Shown piece by piece: positions 5,164 to 9,689 of a stretch of DNA of 9,689 nt; position 1 is the first letter of the stretch; every line of letters begins with the position of its first letter. The notes beneath the pieces were generated by a model. The model was given only the letters and a program-made list of their open reading frames with translations. It ran no database searches and was not told the DNA's origin. The DNA lies in contig DRKE01000174.1 of the NCBI GenBank assembly GCA_011051925.1, positions 1 to 9,689 of the forward strand, written 5' to 3'. The DNA comes from Deltaproteobacteria bacterium (lineage in GTDB: Bacteria > Myxococcota_A > UBA9160 > UBA4427). The translations under genes and the position numbers were made by a program.

Positions 5164-5825
5164 TGCGTAACGTCCGATCCTTTTGTCTTTTCCTCGTGCT
5201 TGGTGTTGTTGCGTTGGCAATGAACCCGAACACGGCTTCTGCTGCGCTGTTCGGAGTGCTCGACCAGGAGCATCTTGTCCCAGGGAGCCTGGGCGTGACT
5301 ACATCCGGGGCATCGCTCGGGCAAACCTTTCTTGTGGGAGTGAGCGGTCGTTTTGTGGGTCTCGAAATTCCGGTTTTCGCTCCTACGTCGGGAGCATCGA
5401 GGGCGCAGGTTGCGATCCTTGGAACCGATAGAGGTGTTCCCGTCACGACTGACGTTCTTGCCAGCGCGACGATTGATCTGCCGAGTGCCGTTTCGTTCTC
5501 GTCGATTCCACTTATGATCGAGGTCGATCTCTCAGGTGCTGGTCTCATGGTGAATGATGGAGATCTCCTGGCGATCGCAGTGAGTGGATTTCCGTGTTGC
5601 GGGTCGGTCGCCTGGCGCGGCGGGTCGAGGCAGCTGAACACGGCGGATTACATTCCGGGCGCTGGGTTCGATCTGTCTGGGGTGAGCCCGACTGAGTTGT
5701 CCGCTCAGTTCGGGATTGATTTCGAGTTTCGAACTTGGGTGCAACCGGTGCCTGAACCATCGGTCGCGGTCTTCCTGGGCCTAGGATTCGCGGTACTGAG
5801 CTGGCGGGGATGGTGGACCAGTTGA
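5163..5825 (+). CDS. Secreted PEP-CTERM sorting-domain protein
   Basis: A 220-aa exported protein. Residues 1-27 are a signal peptide (basic start, hydrophobic core, likely cleavage after TASA). The mature part (28-195) is rich in small residues and beta-forming sequence, with no enzyme motif; a CC pair lies in 'GFPCCGS'. The C terminus is a textbook PEP-CTERM tag: VPEP at 196-199, a hydrophobic stretch 'SVAVFLGLGFAVLSW', and a basic R215. Such tags are recognised by exosortase (EpsH/XrtA), which cleaves and sorts the protein to the envelope or exopolysaccharide matrix in Gram-negative biofilm formers. No exosortase or polysaccharide gene is in the window, so the sorting machinery must be elsewhere. 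Its last 121 bases overlap the convergent regulator gene. The exact role of the protein is unknown. Confidence 0.85.
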   Translation: MRNVRSFCLFLVLGVVALAMNPNTASAALFGVLDQEHLVPGSLGVTTSGASLGQTFLVGVSGRFVGLEIPVFAPTSGASRAQVAILGTDRGVPVTTDVLASATIDLPSAVSFSSIPLMIEVDLSGAGLMVNDGDLLAIAVSGFPCCGSVAWRGGSRQLNTADYIPGAGFDLSGVSPTELSAQFGIDFEFRTWVQPVPEPSVAVFLGLGFAVLSWRGWWTS

Positions 5826-6136
5826 GTTCTGTCACGCAGGCTGCTTTCTTGAATGGGCTGGAACGGGGGTAGTCTCGTTCTGCGCCGGGCGGGTGAGATG
5901 TCAGGGCATGTCGGCTGCTCGAGAATCGGCAGCAGTTTGCCAGGAGAGACGCCGAGAATTGCGGCGATCCGTAGGAGCGTCTCGACCTTCATGCCGATTG
6001 CGTAGCCGAGCTCCAGCCGCCGGAGCGTCTCCAGGCCGACTCCCGCGCGTGCGGCGACGATCTCGCGAGAGAGTCCAAGGGAGCGGCGAATTGCTCGTGC
6101 GTTGGTCTGAAGCCGGGTTCGTTCAGCGTACGACAT
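5705..6136 (-). CDS. XRE-family helix-turn-helix transcriptional regulator
   Basis: A 143-aa frame. Residues about 10-70 form a Cro/CI-type HTH: 'ARAIRRSLGLSREIVAARAG', then 'VGLETLRRLELG' as recognition region, and 'VETLLRIAAILGVSPGKLLP' closing the domain. This is enough to call a DNA-binding regulator; its target and ligand are unknown. From about residue 76 the protein is a low-complexity Arg/Pro/Thr tail, with the last 40 residues encoded antisense to the 3' end of the PEP-CTERM gene. A stand-alone HTH protein of this kind is often about 75-80 aa, so the tail may be read-through after loss of an earlier stop. The start ATG 6136 has only a weak GGCAGA upstream. Confidence 0.7.
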   Translation of the reverse strand: MSYAERTRLQTNARAIRRSLGLSREIVAARAGVGLETLRRLELGYAIGMKVETLLRIAAILGVSPGKLLPILEQPTCPDISPARRRTRLPPFQPIQESSLRDRTQLVHHPRQLSTANPRPRKTATDGSGTGCTQVRNSKSIPN

Positions 6137-6784
6137 TCTGCCGAAGCTACCTCGGTCATGTGGCCGCGTGCAAAGCCGCTCGAGATCTCAGCGACGCGTC
6201 CGTTGCGGGCATGATTCGGAGCAATTGCATCGCAAAGCCGGGGGGTCGTACACAGGAGCGTAGTTGCGTCCCCAGCTGCGGGGCGGGTCCGTGAAATGGG
6301 ATTGCGATGTCGTCGTTCTGAGTTGATCGTAAGCCCGGAGGCCGTAGGTCATTCTCATCCGTGGGGGCATCGACGAAGCGGTCATTGTAGACGAGAGGCC
6401 GGAAGTGCATCTCGCTGGGAGCGAGCCGACGTAAAGCGGGAGGTGGAATCGACCCCTCCTTCGTTGGCGCGGGCGCCGATCGAGGGAGCGTCGCGCGGCG
6501 CCGTAGGATCGCCTGTCGCGGGTTCCGGCGCTTGGCCGACATCCTCGCCGCGAGTTCACGGGGCGGGACTCTTGGTGCGTTCTCGCGATCGTCGCGCGGA
6601 TTCGCGTGGCGAGTTCAGGTCGGAAGTTGGGTCGGGGACCGTGCCGGTACACGAAGGCTCGATGGGATTCCGGCAGCCTGAAAACGGGTGACGCCCGGTG
6701 ACGTTTCGACTGCCGCTCGATGCCCTATCATGCCGTGATCTGCCGCTCTCGTTGCCCTGGAGGTCACTTCTTGCGTCCTCGGGC
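6137..6784. other. About 650 bases without a supportable gene
   Basis: Several open frames cross this stretch on both strands, but they are Arg/Pro/Ser-rich, overlap each other and match no family I recognise. Visible sequence marks are an 8-base palindrome GCAATTGC (6221-6228) and a tandem pair of similar decamers (6685-6704) about 80 bases before the tRNA fragment. The region may be a decayed part of an integrated element; nothing in it proves this. Confidence 0.5.
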
Positions 6785-6831
6785 GCTTCCCAAGCTGAGG
6801 GTCGCCGGTTCGATCCCGGTCTCGCGCTCCA
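6785..6831 (+). tRNA. 3' half of a tRNA-Gly(CCC) gene; 5' half missing (att-site-like fragment)
   Basis: The fragment contains loop TTCCCAA (6787-6793, anticodon CCC), anticodon-stem 3' side GCTGA (6794-6798), a five-base variable loop GGGTC, and a T arm GCCGG-TTCGATC-CCGGT (6804-6820). These are followed by acceptor 3' strand CTCGCGC, discriminator T and encoded CCA (6829-6831). The geometry is exactly that of the tRNA 3' half. The 5' half is absent: only the inner GC of the anticodon stem pairs, no D arm is present, and the expected acceptor partner GCGCGAG is not upstream. A 3' tRNA fragment starting at the anticodon stem is the usual duplication left when an integrase-borne element inserts into a tRNA gene. 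It should therefore mark the right end of an island extending leftwards. Confidence 0.75.
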
Positions 6832-6992
6832 TCCATCCCGTTGGCCGAGTCGTTCGTCAGGCGCATCAGGCACTTCAGGGAGGGGCGACTTCCCTCTTCG
6901 GATCGTGGGGGCGAAACCGATCGGTCTCGCAGCCCGTCCGGGTCGGGCGATCCCACTGTCCCGGAGCCTCGGGATGCACGACCTTCGACGCC

Positions 6993-7511
6993 ATGAACGA
7001 AATCGTCCGACGCCTGGTCTCGCAGGTCGTCGGGAAACTGGCGGGCAGCGGAGTCGGAATCGACGGATCGGGGCGGCTTCGTCTTCCGGATGGACTCGAC
7101 GTGGAGCGCATGCATCGCTTCATCGAACTCTGCCTCGACGAGAAACTCGACCACCCGAAGGCCGCATTGACGCGCCTCTTCGAACGCGTGGGCATCGCGC
7201 CGGCCGCACTCGTGGCACTCGATCAGATGGTCGGGCCGGACGGCGTGCTGGATTTTCGCGCGATCGCCCGGAATCCTGTTCGTCTGGGGCGAGCCGTCCC
7301 GCATCTTCTCGAGATCCCCGTTCGCTTCAGGCGATTCCTGATCGAGGATCTCGGCCTGGCCGACCCCGACTGCGAGACCCTCGAGGAGGCGGTCGTTTCG
7401 ACCCGGCAAAGGGCCGCGGAGAAGATCGGCTGCGAGCCGGCCTGGGACGAGATCCTTGCGCGGGCGGAGGCGGTCGTGGCGCTCACGCGGGATTTCCGGA
7501 AAAGCTCGTAG
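6993..7511 (+). CDS. Hypothetical protein, 172 aa
   Basis: I do not recognise the family. The protein is soluble, with no signal peptide or membrane segment, and looks mostly helical, with evenly spread Leu/Ala/Arg/Glu. Notable stretches are 'GSGVGIDGSGRLRLPDGLD' near the N terminus, 'ERMHRFIELCLDEKLDHPK' in the middle and 'LTRDFRK' at the end. Strong third-position GC and the conserved-looking composition support it as a real gene. ATG 6993 was chosen because upstream starts would translate the tRNA fragment and its flank. The ribosome binding site is weak. It ends 11 bases from the stop of the convergent dioxygenase gene. It is the first gene to the right of the tRNA fragment and so probably belongs to the core chromosome. 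Confidence 0.6.
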   Translation: MNEIVRRLVSQVVGKLAGSGVGIDGSGRLRLPDGLDVERMHRFIELCLDEKLDHPKAALTRLFERVGIAPAALVALDQMVGPDGVLDFRAIARNPVRLGRAVPHLLEIPVRFRRFLIEDLGLADPDCETLEEAVVSTRQRAAEKIGCEPAWDEILARAEAVVALTRDFRKSS

Positions 7512-7522
7512 AGGGTCGGGGC

Positions 7523-8377
7523 TCAGCGCGGCCAGACCCGGGGAAAGAGCGCCCCGCGAAGAGGGTCGCCGTCCTTCAAGCCGAGTCCGGGCAGCTTCCC
7601 CTGCATGTGGGGACTCTTCAGGAAGGTTCCGGGTCGATCGTCATACGTGGCATCGTCGCCGACATAGCGGAGTGCCAGACCTCGCCGGCGGATGTCGCTC
7701 GAGGCGGTGCCTCGCGCAAAGTGAAGCGTGAGCGGGTGGTGGACCAGGACGTCGCCGGGCTCGAGGGACCAGGCGAGATGATCCGCGGGATCGATCTCCG
7801 TTTCGAGGTCGGGGACCGGTTCGAGACCGGTCCTGGCATAGGTGTCGGCATAGCCGGCACCTTCACCGAACGCCGCGGGTGTGAACATCCGGCCCCAGCG
7901 ATGGGAGCCGCGAACATACGTGACTGCCCCCGTCTCCGGGGTGGCGGGATCGAAGGGAACCCAGATCGACACGATCTGGCTCCCACGCAGGGGCCAGTAG
8001 GTGAGGTCGTGGTGAAGGGGGGTCTCCTCGGCCGTTCCGGGTTCCTTGACGAGGAGCTGATCGTAGAAGAAGAAGACTTCCGTGGATTTCATCAGCCGGG
8101 CGGCGAGTTCGGGCAGGGAGGAGTCGGCCATGAAGGAGCGGAAGTCCGGGTTCCGGCGCCACAGGAAGAAGTCGCCGAGATAGCGACCGGGATGGCCGGG
8201 TTTCGTGTATTCCCGGGATAGCGGGCCCGGCGCTTCGAGGACGGCGTCGATCGCTTGCCGCATGGTCGCGATCCAGGATGCATCGATCACGTCGCGCAGC
8301 ACGATGGCGCCATCCCGTTCGAACGCCGCGAGTTCGAGTTCGCTGGGCGGCACGCGGAGCGCTGTCGGCGTGGACAT
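7523..8377 (-). CDS. Phytanoyl-CoA dioxygenase (PhyH) family Fe(II)/2-oxoglutarate oxygenase
   Basis: A 284-aa protein of normal length for the PhyH family. These enzymes hydroxylate an unactivated carbon using Fe(II), O2 and 2-oxoglutarate in a double-stranded beta-helix fold. The iron site is visible: H122-x-D124 in 'PLHHDLTYWP' and the distal His in 'LEPGDVLVHHPLTLHFARG', most likely H219. An Arg in 'RRRGLALRYVGDD' about 12 residues later fits the 2-oxoglutarate carboxylate clamp. 'VSIWVPFDPATPETGAVTYV' and 'RGSHRWG' are further family marks. ATG 8377 is chosen because AGGAGG lies seven bases upstream; the open frame continues far beyond it by chance. The substrate cannot be told from sequence; many bacterial members act on lipids, small metabolites or natural products. 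It is divergent from the VOC gene with a 255-base gap. Confidence 0.92.
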   Translation of the reverse strand: MSTPTALRVPPSELELAAFERDGAIVLRDVIDASWIATMRQAIDAVLEAPGPLSREYTKPGHPGRYLGDFFLWRRNPDFRSFMADSSLPELAARLMKSTEVFFFYDQLLVKEPGTAEETPLHHDLTYWPLRGSQIVSIWVPFDPATPETGAVTYVRGSHRWGRMFTPAAFGEGAGYADTYARTGLEPVPDLETEIDPADHLAWSLEPGDVLVHHPLTLHFARGTASSDIRRRGLALRYVGDDATYDDRPGTFLKSPHMQGKLPGLGLKDGDPLRGALFPRVWPR

Positions 8378-8558
8378 GACTCTTCCTCCTGGGGTGCCGG
8401 ATTTCGAGCGTCTGGCGATCGGAGGAAACCCGGGTGGATCGGAATGCCGAAGGGGGGCAGCAGGACGCTGGGAAGAGGATGCCGCGGAACCCGGGGTCTC
8501 GGCAAGGCGCAGCCGGGTTCCCGCCCGGCGGCCGCGGGAGGGGCGGTCGGGTGTGTCC

Positions 8559-8599
8559 CGGTCGGCACGACGAAATCGAAGGGGCGGTCCCGCCGACCG
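8559..8599. repeat. Inverted repeat in the PhyH/VOC divergent promoter region
   Basis: CGGTCGGC (8559-8566) and GCCGACCG (8592-8599) are a perfect 8-bp inverted repeat with a 25-base spacer; a further GGTCGG occurs at 8545-8550. TATGCT (8602-8607) just after it is a possible -10 box for the VOC gene, about 25 bases before its ATG, but no matching -35 is clear. The repeat could be an operator for a dimeric regulator acting on one or both genes. Confidence 0.45.
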
Positions 8600-8632
8600 T
8601 GTATGCTGCCCGGGTTCGAATCGGGGGAATGA

Positions 8633-9163
8633 ATGAGCCGGTATTTCGGAGAGATCAGGCAGAACGGCTACGTCGTGCGCGACATCGAGGCGGCCATGCG
8701 GCATTGGATCGAGGTGCTGGGCGTGGGGCCCTTCTTCTACCTCGAAAGGGCCCCGGTCGAGAACTTCCGGTACTACGGAAGGCCATCGGGGATGGTGGCG
8801 AGCATCGCCCTCGCGAACTCGGGGCCACTCCAGATCGAGCTGATCCAACAGCGTAACGACGAGCCGTCGATGTATCTCGATTTCCTGGCGGCCGGCCATG
8901 AGGGCCTGCAGCACGTCGCGTATTGGACCCGCGACTTCGATCGCGACCTCGAGAGGGCGCTGGATGCCGGGTTCGAGGTCGGTCAGTCGGGTGATGTCGG
9001 CGGGCCGGACGGTCGGATGGTCTATTTCGACACCCAGGGCCATCCCGGCACGGTCGTCGAACTCTCGGAGATCAGCGGTCCCAAGGGCAGGACCTTCGAG
9101 TGGATCGCGGAGCAGGCCCGGGATTGGGATGGTTCGGAGCCGATCCGCCGAATCCGGACCTGA
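8633..9163 (+). CDS. VOC-family protein (glyoxalase/bleomycin-resistance/dioxygenase fold)
   Basis: A 176-aa protein with two beta-alpha-beta-beta-beta modules. The first opens with 'NGYVVRDIEAAMRHWIEVLG' and 'VGPFFYLER', the second with 'GLQHVAYWTRDFDRDLERAL'. Likely metal ligands by position are Q10, E69 (in 'LQIELIQQ'), H94 and E143 (in 'TVVELSE'), which is the usual H/Q-E-H-E pattern of this superfamily. Members include isomerases, epimerases, ring-cleaving dioxygenases and resistance proteins, so the reaction cannot be named. ATG 8633 follows GGGGG (8623-8627); an overlapping ATG at 8629 is out of frame. It is divergent from the PhyH gene and convergent with the dienelactone-hydrolase gene. 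The neighbourhood suggests small-molecule catabolism or detoxification, which is inference. Confidence 0.9.
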   Translation: MSRYFGEIRQNGYVVRDIEAAMRHWIEVLGVGPFFYLERAPVENFRYYGRPSGMVASIALANSGPLQIELIQQRNDEPSMYLDFLAAGHEGLQHVAYWTRDFDRDLERALDAGFEVGQSGDVGGPDGRMVYFDTQGHPGTVVELSEISGPKGRTFEWIAEQARDWDGSEPIRRIRT

Positions 9164-9208
9164 TGCGGATCGGCACGTCTGGAGCGGCCGGAGGCGGGGC
9201 GTCAGGGG

Positions 9209-9236
9209 ACGGAGCCTGTCTTTCTGCGCGCTCCGT
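9209..9236. terminator. Hairpin between the convergent VOC and dienelactone-hydrolase genes
   Basis: ACGGAGC (9209-9215) and GCTCCGT (9230-9236) form a perfect 7-bp stem with a 14-base loop. It lies between two gene ends (stops at 9163 and 9259), the right place for a bidirectional terminator. There is no T-run on either side, so factor-independent termination is uncertain. Confidence 0.4.
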
Positions 9237-9258
9237 GGCCTCATGGGAGTGATCCCGC

Positions 9259-9689
9259 TCAGTCGTTGGCCCTCAATTGCCGGTCGAAGAGTTCGAAACT
9301 GCGGCGCCACACGTCCTCGGCGGCCGCTTCGTGGTAGGCGCCGACGCGTTCGGGAAAACAGAAGCCGTGTTTCGTTCCGGGGTAGACGATGATCTCGTGC
9401 TGGACGCCGTTCTTCTCGAGGGTGTCTCGTAGGGTCGGAATGACATCGTCGGGGACGTATTCGTCTTCCTCCGCGAAAGCGAAGAAGAGTCCACCCCGGA
9501 CGCGGGGAGCGAGGCGATGGGGCGAATCGGGTTTTCCGGTGACGATTCCGACGCCGTAGCACGAGACCGCAGCGCGGAAATGGTCGGGAAAGGTGCCGGC
9601 CGCCGACATGACGAATTGTCCACTCATGCAATAGCCGATGCATCCCTTGGATCCCCTGGCCGCGAGGGTTTCGTTTTCGAGGGCCGAGA
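9259..9689 (-). CDS. Dienelactone hydrolase family protein, C-terminal part (5' end outside window)
   Basis: An alpha/beta-hydrolase of the dienelactone hydrolase family, 142 residues visible and open at the window edge; the family usually has about 230-250. The nucleophile motif 'GCIGYCMSGQF' (around 9628-9640) has Cys in the G-x-C-x-G elbow, as in true dienelactone hydrolases. The acid residue is in 'FAEEDEYVPDD' and the catalytic His in 'YPGTKHGFCFPER', so the Cys-Asp-His triad is complete. The ATG at 9627 is internal: the frame and motif continue upstream of it. Such enzymes open lactone rings in chlorocatechol-type degradation, but many homologues hydrolyse other esters, so the substrate is open. 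It is convergent with the VOC gene, 95 bases away. Confidence 0.92.
   Translation of the reverse strand, partial: SALENETLAARGSKGCIGYCMSGQFVMSAAGTFPDHFRAAVSCYGVGIVTGKPDSPHRLAPRVRGGLFFAFAEEDEYVPDDVIPTLRDTLEKNGVQHEIIVYPGTKHGFCFPERVGAYHEAAAEDVWRRSFELFDRQLRAND

Noticed and set aside
6156..6691. Overlapping frames on both strands between the XRE gene and the tRNA fragment
   Set aside because: Arg/Pro/Ser-rich composition, no family resemblance, no good ribosome binding sites, and mutual overlap.
6720..6992. In-frame N-terminal extension of the 172-aa protein gene (to 6720), and an overlapping minus-strand frame through the same stretch
   Set aside because: Both translate the tRNA-Gly fragment; the peptides 'KLRVAGSIPVSR' and 'DRDRTGDPQLG' are well-known spurious products of tRNA genes.
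8378..9643. Minus-strand frame open from 9643 through the PhyH gene (706 codons)
   Set aside because: The PhyH homology begins at 8377 with a strong ribosome binding site; the rest is antisense to the VOC gene and in the wrong frame relative to the dienelactone hydrolase gene.

Overview
The window has two parts of different character. Positions 1 to about 6831 look like an accessory region made of mobile DNA. Positions 6832 to 9689 look like ordinary high-GC chromosome with enzyme genes. The PEP-CTERM protein, the VOC, PhyH and dienelactone-hydrolase type genes and the GC-rich codon use suggest an environmental Gram-negative bacterium. A Myxococcota-, Binatota- or planctomycete-like lineage would fit, but the sequence does not fix the phylum.

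Left part, read on the minus strand: two sites at 1225-1360 and 266-445 share the architecture of integron attC recombination sites. They have identical GTATAAC outer cores, an identical left-arm box at identical spacing, an identical partner box, and partners related as in attC stems. Each follows a minus-strand gene. Between them lies one complete gene cassette (272-1230) encoding a 255-aa protein with a C-terminal HEPN-like domain (RX4H motif). The next gene upstream encodes a lipoprotein. No integron integrase is visible, so this looks like an integrase-less attC cluster (CALIN) or part of a larger integron. The C-terminal end of an IS110-superfamily transposase stops 13 bases from the core of the second attC-like site. 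Members of this superfamily are known to target attC sites.

A complete IS66-family element (1998-4653; tnpA, tnpB, tnpC, terminal inverted repeats, an 8-bp target duplication with one mismatch) interrupts the lipoprotein gene a few codons after its start. Removing the element in silico rejoins a strong ribosome binding site, an ATG and a full lipoprotein signal peptide in frame. The gene was therefore intact before insertion and is now a pseudogene in two pieces about 2.7 kb apart.

Right of the IS66 element are a non-coding stretch with a long hairpin, a secreted PEP-CTERM protein gene (5163-5825), a convergent and partly overlapping XRE-type regulator gene (5705-6136), and about 650 bases with no recognisable gene. 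At 6785-6831 there is an isolated 3' half of a tRNA-Gly(CCC) gene with no matching 5' half. This is the usual scar of an element integrated into a tRNA gene, and it marks the change to the core-like region.

The right part holds an unrecognised 172-aa protein gene (+), a PhyH-type Fe(II)/2-oxoglutarate dioxygenase (-), a VOC-family protein (+) divergent from it, and the 3' part of a dienelactone-hydrolase family gene (-) running off the window. The divergent intergenic region and the VOC/DLH junction each carry an inverted repeat.
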